Under the pieces are notes generated by a model. It saw only the letters and a program-made list of their open reading frames with translations, ran no database searches and was not told the origin of the DNA. Made by a program: the position numbers and the translations under genes. Positions 1 through 8,672 of a DNA stretch of 22,951 bases are shown here, one piece after another (within the stretch, counting starts at the first letter, position 1; each line of letters opens with the position of its first letter). The DNA lies in the NCBI GenBank assembly GCA_947458985.1, contig CANHBA010000012.1, positions 1 through 22,951 of the forward strand, read 5' to 3'. Source of the DNA: Flavobacteriales bacterium. GTDB taxonomy: Bacteria; Bacteroidota; Bacteroidia; Flavobacteriales_D; Crocinitomicaceae.

Positions 1-297
1 AGTGCTGCCGCATTTGACTTCCCCATTCAACGTGCGTTTGAATTAAGTGACGATGCCCGAGTGCAATTGAGAGAACCCCAGTATATAACAGCACGCTCAC
101 AAGATTTAACCAAAACCTACCACGACGCTGGCGCATTTTACTTTTTTCAAACAGCACAATTTCTAGAACTACAATCATTATGGGCTGGGAAAATTGCAGC
201 ACTAAAGCTTCCTCCGCAACGCGTTCAGGATATCGACAATTTAAGCGACTGGGAATTAGCTGAATATAAATTTCAACGTCTACTACAAAATGACTAG
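1..297 (+). CDS. pseF: Pseudaminic acid cytidylyltransferase PseF, 3' end only
   Basis: The reading frame is open from base 1 and ends in TAG at 295-297, giving 98 visible codons, so the gene starts before the window. The stretch ending RSQDL followed six residues later by YHDAG and FYFF matches the C-terminal part of PseF/NeuA-type nucleotidyltransferases, which couple CTP to pseudaminic acid to make CMP-pseudaminic acid, the activated donor for glycosyltransferases. The catalytic N-terminal half is not visible, so the call rests on this C-terminal signature plus the neighbours: the next two genes are PseG-PseH and PseI, the other late steps of the same pathway. Its stop overlaps the next start codon by 8 bases (ATGACTAG), suggesting translational coupling. 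A methionine-free in-frame lead-in before base 61 shows that the GTG at 61 is not the real start. Confidence 0.85.
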   Translation, partial: SAAAFDFPIQRAFELSDDARVQLREPQYITARSQDLTKTYHDAGAFYFFQTAQFLELQSLWAGKIAALKLPPQRVQDIDNLSDWELAEYKFQRLLQND

Positions 298-1714
298 ACT
301 GATTGTTCGGGCTGATGGCAATTCACAAATCGGATTCGGACATGTCATGCGCTGCTTGGCTATTGTAAACGCAAGTCAGTTTGAGCAAGTCTTATGGTTT
401 TCATCGAATGAAATAGAAGCTCTCCTTCAACAAAACGCAAACGTTCCCATTCAGTTTTTTGATATAAAATCCGAAGATGATTTTTGTCAATTTTTACAAA
501 AAACTGACCTCGTTATTTTAGATGGTTATCCATTTGACATTGCCTTCCAACAGCTTATACATGCCTCTGGAGCAAAGCTAGTACTTATAGACGACCTCGC
601 CAACAATATCATCTCTGCTGATTTAATCATCAACCCTACGCCTGGAATTCAAGCTTCTACCTATCAAAGCACTAGGCCAGCAATAAGTATGATTGGTTTA
701 AACTACGCCTTATTGCGCCCGCCCTTTATTGCTTTAGCTAAAGAAAATCAAATTGAAAAAGAATTGGGCTCCGTAATGATCTGTATGGGAGGAGCTGACC
801 CCTATAATTTTACAAAGCAAATATTAGAAAACGTTATTGGTCAAGATTTTATGGTTATTCATGTAGTCACAGGAGCTGGCTTTGTATACCATAGTACGCT
901 GGATACATTCAATGACGAGCGGATTGTCTTCCATACCAACTTGAATGCCGTCGAGATGGCAAGTTTAATGTCAAAGTGTGAATGGGGAATTTATCCATCA
1001 AGTGGTATTGTGCTAGAGGGATTAGCGGCTCAACAAAGGATTATTGCAGGTATCACAGCTGAAAATCAACGCTTCGTGCACCAAGGGCATCTTGATTTAA
1101 AAACAATCATAGATGCCGGTGACTTCTCATCTGAAGCCTTAGCCAGCGCATTTTCTGAAAAACATACCTTCCAATTCAAGCGCCATGTCATTGATGGTTT
1201 ATCTTTAGACCGCATTCGTAAAATGTTGGGGCGCTTAGTGCAGTCTAACAGTATGAAGCTCCAAAGGGCAACTGAAAAAGACTTAATACAAACCTATCAA
1301 TGGGCAACAGATACGAATGTCCGACGCTTTTCTTTTCAGCAACATGATATAAGCCTTCAAGAACACACGCTGTGGTTCAATAGAAAGTTACATGATCCAA
1401 ATTGCTTCTATTATTTATTGCGAAGCGATGATCGCTTCATAGGTAGTATCCGCTTTGATTTACAGCAAGAAGATGCCATGATTAGTTATTTGTTGGATCC
1501 GTTGGAACAAGGAAAAGGACTTGGTATTTTTATATTAAAAATGGGCATTGAACAATTTTTATCCGAAAATTACAATGCTCAATTTAAACAATTTGTTGGC
1601 GCTGTCTTACCCGACAATAAAAGTTACATTCATATATTTAAACAATTAGGTTTCCAAAAAGTAAGTACAGCATCCTCGCTAAGATTCACAAAAAAATACC
1701 AGCTCAATGTTTGA
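290..1714 (+). CDS. pseG: Fused PseG-PseH: UDP-sugar hydrolase plus N-acetyltransferase of pseudaminic acid synthesis
   Basis: The 474-residue protein carries two enzymes. Residues 1 to about 320 look like PseG, a GT-B-fold hydrolase that removes UDP from UDP-2,4-diacetamido-2,4,6-trideoxy-L-altrose. The glycine-rich GFGHVMR loop at 15-21 holds His18, the position of the catalytic histidine in characterised PseG, and the second half has the expected SSGIVLEGLAA loop. Residues 322-474 form a GNAT acetyltransferase like PseH, with the acetyl-CoA loop EQGKGLG and a C-terminal LGFQK element. PseH normally acetylates the 4-amino group of the UDP-sugar one step before PseG acts. An internal ATG (1253-1255) marks the domain border and could give a separate PseH, but there is no stop or frameshift. 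It overlaps pseF and pseI by 8 bases each. Assignment of both halves is from motif recognition. Confidence 0.9.
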   Translation: MTRLIVRADGNSQIGFGHVMRCLAIVNASQFEQVLWFSSNEIEALLQQNANVPIQFFDIKSEDDFCQFLQKTDLVILDGYPFDIAFQQLIHASGAKLVLIDDLANNIISADLIINPTPGIQASTYQSTRPAISMIGLNYALLRPPFIALAKENQIEKELGSVMICMGGADPYNFTKQILENVIGQDFMVIHVVTGAGFVYHSTLDTFNDERIVFHTNLNAVEMASLMSKCEWGIYPSSGIVLEGLAAQQRIIAGITAENQRFVHQGHLDLKTIIDAGDFSSEALASAFSEKHTFQFKRHVIDGLSLDRIRKMLGRLVQSNSMKLQRATEKDLIQTYQWATDTNVRRFSFQQHDISLQEHTLWFNRKLHDPNCFYYLLRSDDRFIGSIRFDLQQEDAMISYLLDPLEQGKGLGIFILKMGIEQFLSENYNAQFKQFVGAVLPDNKSYIHIFKQLGFQKVSTASSLRFTKKYQLNV

Positions 1715-2747
1715 AATTGACCAAATTAAAATTGGCATAAACGCACCCGTATTCATCATTGCCGAACTTTCTGCTAATCACAATGGAAGTTTAGAGACGG
1801 CATTAGAAACTGTTCGTGCTGCCAAACGTGCAGGTGCCGATGCTATTAAGTTACAGACCTACACGGCAGACACCATAACGCTAGATGCTGATCAACCCGA
1901 TTTTATCATTCAAGGAACAATTTGGGAAGGTCGAAAGCTACACGAGCTCTACCAAGAAGCATATACACCATGGGAGTGGCATGCTGAAATTATGAAAGTT
2001 GCACAAGAAGAAGGCTTGATTTGTTTTTCTTCTCCTTTTGACCCAACCTCTGTAGATTTCCTAGAAACGCTGAATGTACCAGCCTATAAAATTGCATCTT
2101 TTGAGATTACTGATATTCCATTAATTGAATATGTCGCCTCCAAACGAAAACCTGTCATTATTTCAACAGGAATAGCTGAGTTAGCCGATATTGAATTGGC
2201 ATTAGCGGCATGTAGAAGGATGGGCAATAATGATATTGCACTATTGAAATGTACGTCTAGTTACCCGGCTCCGATAGAGGAAGCTAATATGGTTATGGTA
2301 AAAGACCTTGCAGAAAGATTTGGCGTTATCAGTGGGCTCTCTGACCATACTATGGGCGCTACAGTGCCAATTGTTGCTACATGTTTTGGTGCTAAAATTA
2401 TCGAAAAACATTTTATCCTAGACCGATCCATTGGCGGACCAGACGCGTCTTTTTCGATGGATGAGAAAGAGTTTACCCAAATGGTCAAAGCTGTTCGGGA
2501 AGCAGAGAAAGCAATTGGTGCTGTGGATTATCAGCTGACAGAAAAACAACAAAAAGGCCGTGACTTTTGCAGGTCACTGTATGTTGTTAAGGATATCAAA
2601 GTTGGTGAAATCATTACCAAAGAAAACATCAAATCCAAAAGACCAGGCTTCAGTTTACATCCCAAATATTATCCGCAAATTATTGGAAAACGGGCCAATA
2701 GAGATCTGCAAATTGGTGAGAGAATCGAATTAACTTTCTTTGATTAA
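1707..2747 (+). CDS. pseI: Pseudaminic acid synthase PseI (NeuB family)
   Basis: PseI condenses 2,4-diacetamido-2,4,6-trideoxy-L-altrose with phosphoenolpyruvate to give pseudaminic acid in the cytoplasm. The 346-residue length is normal. The N-terminal TIM barrel begins with IAELSANHNGSLE (18-30) and KLQTYTADTITL, a wording characteristic of PseI rather than of sialic acid or legionaminic acid synthases. GLSDHT places a metal-ligand histidine at 214, and EKHF places the second at 235, followed by GGPDASFS. Residues from about 288 form the C-terminal SAF (antifreeze-like) domain with SLYVVKDIKVGE and KRPGFSLHP. The ATG at 1707 overlaps the pseG-pseH stop (ATGTTTGA), so expression is probably coupled. 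The 3' end overlaps the convergent YfhO-like gene by 18 bases, with no terminator visible between them. Confidence 0.95.
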   Translation: MFEIDQIKIGINAPVFIIAELSANHNGSLETALETVRAAKRAGADAIKLQTYTADTITLDADQPDFIIQGTIWEGRKLHELYQEAYTPWEWHAEIMKVAQEEGLICFSSPFDPTSVDFLETLNVPAYKIASFEITDIPLIEYVASKRKPVIISTGIAELADIELALAACRRMGNNDIALLKCTSSYPAPIEEANMVMVKDLAERFGVISGLSDHTMGATVPIVATCFGAKIIEKHFILDRSIGGPDASFSMDEKEFTQMVKAVREAEKAIGAVDYQLTEKQQKGRDFCRSLYVVKDIKVGEIITKENIKSKRPGFSLHPKYYPQIIGKRANRDLQIGERIELTFFD

Positions 2748-5501
2748 TTCTTCTTCGCTTTTATCGACGAGTGACTCCTTCAAAGCCAAACCAAAAATCA
2801 AAATACAAGCAGCAAAAAGACCCAAAGAGCCAATTGTTCCGTAGGTGCTCGCTGTCTGAAATGACGCGGGTTCAAAACGCCATTCGATTGCGTGGTTACC
2901 CGCTGGCACCATGACGCCACGGAGGATGTAATTAGCGCGGAAAGTGGGTGTTAGCTTGCCGTCGATATAACAGTTCCAGCCTTCTGGATAATAGATCTCA
3001 GAGAAAATTGCCGGTGCTGCTTTCGCAGATTTTGATTTATACTTCAAGACCTTTGTTTGGTATTTAGCGAGGGTGATTTTTGCTGTGCTATCTGCAACAG
3101 CCTTCTTTGCTGCAATTCCTGATTTAGCAAATTCAGTAATGTTCACAAGTGCGGTAGTCTTTGAGTTCAAACCTGCTAAGCCCGACATTTCTGCATTGGC
3201 GTTTTTCACGTTGACGACCGTATCGACGAACCAAGCATTGCCGTTGGCATTGGTATTCAATATAGCACGCTGATTAGGTTTCACAACGATGTATTTTGTA
3301 TTCAGCATGTTTAATACAGTAGCTTTTTCTGATAAAGCAATGGTGCTGAGTTGTATGGTATCAAAAATAGCCTGCGCTTGCTCTTGGCTTACTGGCGGTG
3401 AATTGAGCGCGTAGACTTGTAGCATTTTGTTCTTGTCGGCACTGATTTCGGTATTGACTTGGCTCATGGCCGGAAATATCTGAAAATCAATTAGCTCTTG
3501 GTAACGCTTCAATTTAGCTCCATGATAGCCCCCAAGACTCTTGTGAAAATAGCTTGTTGCCGTTTCATTGAAAGGATTATTGAAATTCAGAACTCTGTAA
3601 TCTGAATTTAAATTGAGTGCGCCAAATTCTGCCAACATTTGTAGCGATTCTGTGCTTTCAATAGTGGAGTAATTAGGCGCCGTTGGCATTGCGCTCATTA
3701 ATTTAGACACATGACTTTCAAATTGTGGCACCTTTGTTTTTTCCTGAGCTAAAATTGAAATATCTGAGATCTGAGGTAAATAAGGTAAAGCTGCAGTTGC
3801 TTCTTCTTCAAAACTTCGGTAAATGCCATCTTGTTCTTCATGGTTCAGGTAGCGTTTGGCTACAGACCAGTTGTCACCGAATACGGCAATTGCTGCCACA
3901 ATAACCACAAGTACATTTGAAATTTTGGTATAAACAGTCACTAGAATAAGACCAAGCGCCACGAAAACTAATAGTATGGCCCGTGAAATATCAGACTTGT
4001 AGATATCTATACGCGTCTGCACCAACGCACCTTTCAAACCATTGATGTAGTCTATTTGCTGCGCATCTTTGGACTCTTTAACAACTTGGTTAAATTGTTG
4101 CACCTCATCGGAACGCAAAAAGCTACCAGAAATTGATGGAGAAGCATATAAAACGATTAAAAACAATAAAATACCCGCCCCACCAATGAGCCAATGTTTC
4201 TTTGTTCCTCTAATATCTTCTTTCTTTAAAAAGCGATCAAGGAATAACATTCCTAGCCCAGGTACCATCAATTGTATTAAAACCAGGATCATTTTTGAAT
4301 CGCGAAACTTATTATATAGCGGGAATTTATTGATGAAAAAATCATTGATTCCGCCTGGATTTTCAGAGGCTAGCAAGATAGACAGAATTGCTATGGCAAG
4401 AAAAGGCCAGGTGATGGTATCCTTTAAAAAGAGCAAACCAAAAACAAAGAAAACAACCATGACCACACCGAAGTAAAAGGCGCCCCCACTCATGCGCTGG
4501 CCGCCCCAATAACGGTTCATTTTGGAAATTTGATCTGCATAGGTGTAATCTACATTTGCCATAATGGCTTCGTCATTACCGATGAGGTCGTCTTTTGCTC
4601 CTTTGATATTCGGCGCAAAGAAAGACATCCACTCCATTTTTCCAAAATTATATTCGAGAATGTAGTCTGAAGCGAGTCCTTCTTTTTCTAGATTTGATTG
4701 TTGTGCGTCTTTTGGTTTGATCGTGAGATCTGTAGAGCCGCGCGTGGTGTATTTGCTATACTCATATGTTGTCCAGAGGTTACCAATAGAAGGCAATATG
4801 GCTAATATTGCCGCTAAGGCAAGGCCTCCAAATACTTTGAGAAGTTCCTGAAAATGTTTAGCAATAAGCAAACGGATGGTTTCTGTGAGCGCAACCGCAG
4901 CAAGTAAAAACGACAAATAATAGGTCATTTGAAGGTGATTCGAAGACAGATTTAGCCCAAAGAATAAACCAAAAACTGCACTTCCGAGTAACCATTTGCC
5001 TCGAAAAGCTAATAACAAACCTCCCAATGCTGGCGCCATATAAGTAATTGCTTTTACTTTGGTAATGTGCCCAGCACCAAGATATAGAATCGTAATTGTG
5101 GAGAATCCGAAGGCTACGGCACCGATAATTCCTAACCATGGTTTGATTCTCAGGCACAATGCAAAGATGTAAAAGCCCAACATTCCTACAAATAAAATCC
5201 CTACGGGTCCGGGAAGCCCCAGTCTTAAAAAACGGTCTACATAAGACAACCAGTTGCTATCGTGTGCCACTGATATTTGATAAGCAGGCATACCGCCAAA
5301 CATAGAATTGGTCCATAATGCCTCTTCACCGTTGAGCATACGGTAATCGGCGATTTCTTTTTCCATCCCTCTGAACTGCGTAACATCGCCTTGCTTCAGT
5401 CGGTAGCCATTAAATACTGGCGAAAAATATAACATGGAGAGCACCAAAAATATGGCAATAGCAACTAAATGTGGGAGTAACTTTTTAAAATCCAGTTTCA
5501 T
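2730..5501 (-). CDS. YfhO-family large multispanning membrane protein
   Basis: This 923-residue inner-membrane protein has an N-terminal membrane segment at about 9-30, then a periplasmic-type loop with QGDVTQ (acidic residue Asp39) and a series of hydrophobic helices from about residue 97 onward. A long hydrophilic region occupies about residues 560-880 and a last helix lies near 885-908. Motifs GAGHITK (near 142-148) and SSNHLQMTYY (186-195), together with the C-terminal YYPEGWNCYIDGK and VPAGNHAIEWRFEP blocks, match the YfhO family (Pfam YfhO). YfhO proteins are GT-C-like and are linked in Firmicutes to lipoteichoic acid or glycolipid glycosylation; the substrate in Bacteroidetes is not established. 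It is last in the minus-strand operon, 33 bases after glmS. Family call is firm, function is inference. Confidence 0.85.
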   Translation of the reverse strand: MKLDFKKLLPHLVAIAIFLVLSMLYFSPVFNGYRLKQGDVTQFRGMEKEIADYRMLNGEEALWTNSMFGGMPAYQISVAHDSNWLSYVDRFLRLGLPGPVGILFVGMLGFYIFALCLRIKPWLGIIGAVAFGFSTITILYLGAGHITKVKAITYMAPALGGLLLAFRGKWLLGSAVFGLFFGLNLSSNHLQMTYYLSFLLAAVALTETIRLLIAKHFQELLKVFGGLALAAILAILPSIGNLWTTYEYSKYTTRGSTDLTIKPKDAQQSNLEKEGLASDYILEYNFGKMEWMSFFAPNIKGAKDDLIGNDEAIMANVDYTYADQISKMNRYWGGQRMSGGAFYFGVVMVVFFVFGLLFLKDTITWPFLAIAILSILLASENPGGINDFFINKFPLYNKFRDSKMILVLIQLMVPGLGMLFLDRFLKKEDIRGTKKHWLIGGAGILLFLIVLYASPSISGSFLRSDEVQQFNQVVKESKDAQQIDYINGLKGALVQTRIDIYKSDISRAILLVFVALGLILVTVYTKISNVLVVIVAAIAVFGDNWSVAKRYLNHEEQDGIYRSFEEEATAALPYLPQISDISILAQEKTKVPQFESHVSKLMSAMPTAPNYSTIESTESLQMLAEFGALNLNSDYRVLNFNNPFNETATSYFHKSLGGYHGAKLKRYQELIDFQIFPAMSQVNTEISADKNKMLQVYALNSPPVSQEQAQAIFDTIQLSTIALSEKATVLNMLNTKYIVVKPNQRAILNTNANGNAWFVDTVVNVKNANAEMSGLAGLNSKTTALVNITEFAKSGIAAKKAVADSTAKITLAKYQTKVLKYKSKSAKAAPAIFSEIYYPEGWNCYIDGKLTPTFRANYILRGVMVPAGNHAIEWRFEPASFQTASTYGTIGSLGLFAACILIFGLALKESLVDKSEEELIKES

Positions 5502-5534
5502 AATTGACTTTGTTGAGATTTTTAAAATTAGATA

Positions 5535-7379
5535 TTACTCCACGGTCACACTCTTTGCTAAATTTCTTGGTTGGTCTACATTACAACCGCGCATGACAGC
5601 AATGTGATAAGAGAGTAATTGGAGTGGAATGGTGGCCAGAAGCGGTACTAAGAATTCGTCTACTTCGGGAATTTCGATGACGTGGTCGGCCATGTTGCGG
5701 ACTTGTTCGTCGCCTTCGGTAACGATGGCAATTACTTTTCCTTTACGGGCCTTGACCTCTTGGATGTTAGAGACTACTTTTTCATAAGAAGTTCCTTGCG
5801 TAGCTATTACGATGATCGGCATGTTTTCGTCGATCAAGGCAATTGGGCCGTGTTTCATTTCGGCAGCTGGGTAACCCTCCGCGTGGATATATGAAATCTC
5901 TTTGAGTTTGAGTGCGCCTTCTAATGCAACAGGGAAAGAACTGCCTCGGCCGAGGTAAAGTGCATTGGCTGCGTCTTTGTAGATTGCCGAAATTTTTTCG
6001 ATGTCAGCATCTGTTTCGAGAACGCGTTTGACTTTATCTGGAATAGCTTCGAGTTCTGCCAGTAATTGACGGAATTTCGACTCAGATATAGTGCCTTTCT
6101 TCTTGGCTAAAGATAGCGCCATTAAGGTAAGGACAGTTACTTGTGCAGTAAAAGCTTTAGTTGAAGCCACGCCAATTTCTGGGCCGGCATGCGTATAAGA
6201 TCCGGCGTCGGTAATGCGGGCAATTGAAGAACCAACTACGTTGCAAATACCGAGAATTGTAGCGCCTTTTGATTTTGCCAATTCTAGCGCTGCAAGTGTA
6301 TCGGCGGTTTCGCCCGATTGCGAAATAGCAATGACGACGTCGTTTTCGTTGAGGATCGGATTGCGGTAACGGAATTCACTGGCGTATTCTACCTCGACAT
6401 TGATGCGTGCGAGGTCTTCGATGAGGTACTCGCCCACCAAACCTGCGTGCCATGACGTACCACAAGCAACAATGATAAGTCTGTTGGCAGAGATCATTTT
6501 TTGCTCGTATTCGCGGATGCCACCAAGTGCAACCCAAGCTTCTTCTGAGTTCAGACGACCGCGGAAACAATCGTGGATAGAACGTGGTTGTTCGTGGATT
6601 TCTTTGAGCATGAAATGCTCGTATCCGCCTTTTTCTAAAGCTTCGAGTTCTAGCTCAAGTTCCTGAAAAAATGGGGTTTTTTGCTGATCGGCAATATCGT
6701 AAAGTTTGAGGCCTTCTTCGAGGTCAATAACGGCAACTTCTTCGTCGTTGAGATAAACTACTTTTTTAGTGTATTCTACAATTGGTGTTGCATCAGAAGC
6801 ACAATAATAAGCGCCGTCTGAACCAATACCCACTACCAATGGGCTACTCTTGCGGGCAGCAACCAAGCGGTTCGGATAGTCAGATGACATGGCGACAATG
6901 GCATAGGCGCCAACAACGTGGTTGAGTGCCAAGCGCAATGCCTCACCATACCAAACGTTTTCTTTTTTCTGGATATAGTCAATTAAGTGAACAACAACTT
7001 CAGTGTCGGTTTCACTCTTGAAGATGTAGCCGTTTTTAACGAGTTCTTTTTTAAGGACGTCGTAGTTTTCAATGATGCCGTTATGAATGAGCGCAATTTT
7101 GCCATCCATTGACGTGTGTGGGTGTGAATTCACATCGGATGGCTCGCCGTGTGTGGCCCAACGTGTGTGGCCAATGCCGGCATGTCCGCCTTTATCTTGT
7201 TCTGCTGCAAAATCTTGAAGATTCTGAACTTTTCCTACGCGTTTGTATACGTTGAGTTGGCCATGGTTGAGTAACGCAACTCCAGCGCTATCATAGCCAC
7301 GGTATTCTAATCTTTTGAGGCCTTTGATCACAACAGGATAGGCCTCGTTTTTACCTATGTAGGCAACGATTCCACACAT
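5535..7379 (-). CDS. glmS: Glutamine--fructose-6-phosphate aminotransferase (isomerizing) GlmS
   Basis: GlmS converts fructose-6-phosphate and glutamine to glucosamine-6-phosphate, the entry step to UDP-GlcNAc for peptidoglycan and lipopolysaccharide. The protein is 614 residues, a normal length. It starts MCGIVAYIG, so Cys2 becomes the N-terminal nucleophile of the glutaminase domain after Met removal; HTRWATHG (71-78) and HNGIIEN (99-105) are the glutamine-site loops. Two SIS sugar-isomerase domains follow, with ACGTSWHAG and SQSGETADT in the first and LGRGSSFPVALEGALKLKE in the second, and the conserved tail RNLAKSVTVE ends the protein. It starts 2 bases after the DUF4270 lipoprotein stop, so it belongs to that operon. 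No glmS ribozyme-like leader is possible in that 2-base gap. Confidence 0.98.
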   Translation of the reverse strand: MCGIVAYIGKNEAYPVVIKGLKRLEYRGYDSAGVALLNHGQLNVYKRVGKVQNLQDFAAEQDKGGHAGIGHTRWATHGEPSDVNSHPHTSMDGKIALIHNGIIENYDVLKKELVKNGYIFKSETDTEVVVHLIDYIQKKENVWYGEALRLALNHVVGAYAIVAMSSDYPNRLVAARKSSPLVVGIGSDGAYYCASDATPIVEYTKKVVYLNDEEVAVIDLEEGLKLYDIADQQKTPFFQELELELEALEKGGYEHFMLKEIHEQPRSIHDCFRGRLNSEEAWVALGGIREYEQKMISANRLIIVACGTSWHAGLVGEYLIEDLARINVEVEYASEFRYRNPILNENDVVIAISQSGETADTLAALELAKSKGATILGICNVVGSSIARITDAGSYTHAGPEIGVASTKAFTAQVTVLTLMALSLAKKKGTISESKFRQLLAELEAIPDKVKRVLETDADIEKISAIYKDAANALYLGRGSSFPVALEGALKLKEISYIHAEGYPAAEMKHGPIALIDENMPIIVIATQGTSYEKVVSNIQEVKARKGKVIAIVTEGDEQVRNMADHVIEIPEVDEFLVPLLATIPLQLLSYHIAVMRGCNVDQPRNLAKSVTVE

Positions 7380-7381
7380 AA

Positions 7382-8668
7382 TTAATAAGTTGTATAGGTA
7401 ACGACGAGTTTGGGTTTTTTCTTGTTGGTGGTTTCGACACCATTGAAGATAATACGCTCGGCTGAATTTCTAAAGAATAAAGGCGAAACGACAATGCCTG
7501 TATTTTCTAATTTGCCGTTCACTAAGGATTGCAAATAAGCGCGTAGGTCGAGGTCGTATTGTTTGGTGACATCTGAATAGAGGCCCGCAATACCTAATGA
7601 GGTATAGAAAGCATCGCTAGCGGCCAATTTACTTGCAGCGGTAATCCGCGAACCTGGTTTGTAGCGGTATCCTGTCTGAAACTGAACAGGTAGGCTAAGG
7701 TCGGCACGGTGAATAATGATGTTGTCTGGAAGTTGGTCTAGACCTGGTATTTTGACCATTGCACGCAGTTTGTTGGCTTGCGCATAAAATGCTTTTTGTC
7801 CGAGGGTGGTGTCGGCGAGTAAGGCTGCAACTGGGGTGTTTGCTTGATCGTGTTCTAGGTGCGTGAAATCGGCACAGTTGGAGTTGATATTGAAATCGTA
7901 GGTTTTGGAAACGCCAGCTAGCTTGAAGTAGATGGTCATTTTGGAAGCTGGGTTGTTGTTGATGTCTAGGTAAAGGATGGCGCCTTTTCCAGAATTTTGT
8001 GACGGGTTGTTGACGGCAATTTTGAGTCCTTTAAAATACTCTTGAAAAGCTGTGTTGGTAGCGAATGTAGCCGGATTGGTTGTGGATTCGTTGATGAAGT
8101 CCCAGGCGCGGTTGGTGTCGAGGTGAATGCGCAATTGAGGATCTACTTCTGCACCTGCAACGATTGCGTCGTTAATGGGGTCAGGGGTAATGGTGCCTTG
8201 GCCGTTGGCAACCCAGTTGGTGCTGCCTGTTGGCAAAGTTGAAAATTGATAGTATTTGACCTCGGAAGCGTTTTGAATGGAATCGGTGAGTTTGTAGACC
8301 TCAAAATTTTGAGCGCTGAGGTCGCCGTAGTAGCCTACATATTCTAACGCCAATACAAATGAGTCAATGACGATTTGGGTAGGGTCTCCGAAGTTAGGAT
8401 TGAGGCCTGGTAAACGAAATTCGGTATAAACAGCCGCTTCAACTTTGCCAAATTTTGGATCTTGGTAGGAACCCAATAATACGTTTGAGGCATTTTTGGT
8501 TTCGGTAGAATCTTCTACAATGGAATAAGTATAAAGTTCAAAAGTATCGGTAGTAATGCCGTTTAAAAGGGCATTCGGATCGATGATTTCTTGACCCAAA
8601 CCTTTGTCATTTTTGGTGCATGCTGTTGAAAATAGCAGCAAGAGCAGAAGTGCGCTTAAGGTTTTCAT
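7382..8668 (-). CDS. DUF4270-family lipoprotein
   Basis: The 428-residue protein begins MKTLSALLLLLLFSTAC, a lipoprotein signal peptide with the acylated cysteine at residue 17, and CTKND follows. This start at 8668 is chosen over an in-frame ATG at 8776 because the upstream version would bury the signal peptide and overlap the preceding gene by about 100 bases; the chosen start lies 4 bases after that gene's stop. The mature protein is rich in beta-type sequence (LDTNRAWDF, GAILYLDINN, PDNIIIHRADLSLPV, KKPKLVVTYT) as in the DUF4270 family, which is found in Bacteroidetes and has no known function. It is probably on the outer membrane. Co-transcription with glmS and a GlgA-like gene hints at a cell-surface polysaccharide or envelope role, but that is inference. 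Confidence 0.85.
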   Translation of the reverse strand: MKTLSALLLLLLFSTACTKNDKGLGQEIIDPNALLNGITTDTFELYTYSIVEDSTETKNASNVLLGSYQDPKFGKVEAAVYTEFRLPGLNPNFGDPTQIVIDSFVLALEYVGYYGDLSAQNFEVYKLTDSIQNASEVKYYQFSTLPTGSTNWVANGQGTITPDPINDAIVAGAEVDPQLRIHLDTNRAWDFINESTTNPATFATNTAFQEYFKGLKIAVNNPSQNSGKGAILYLDINNNPASKMTIYFKLAGVSKTYDFNINSNCADFTHLEHDQANTPVAALLADTTLGQKAFYAQANKLRAMVKIPGLDQLPDNIIIHRADLSLPVQFQTGYRYKPGSRITAASKLAASDAFYTSLGIAGLYSDVTKQYDLDLRAYLQSLVNGKLENTGIVVSPLFFRNSAERIIFNGVETTNKKKPKLVVTYTTY

Positions 8669-8672
8669 GTGC

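Noticed and set aside
7380..7381. Possible glmS-type ribozyme before glmS
   Set aside because: Only 2 bases separate glmS from the upstream gene, and glmS ribozymes are not expected in this phylum.
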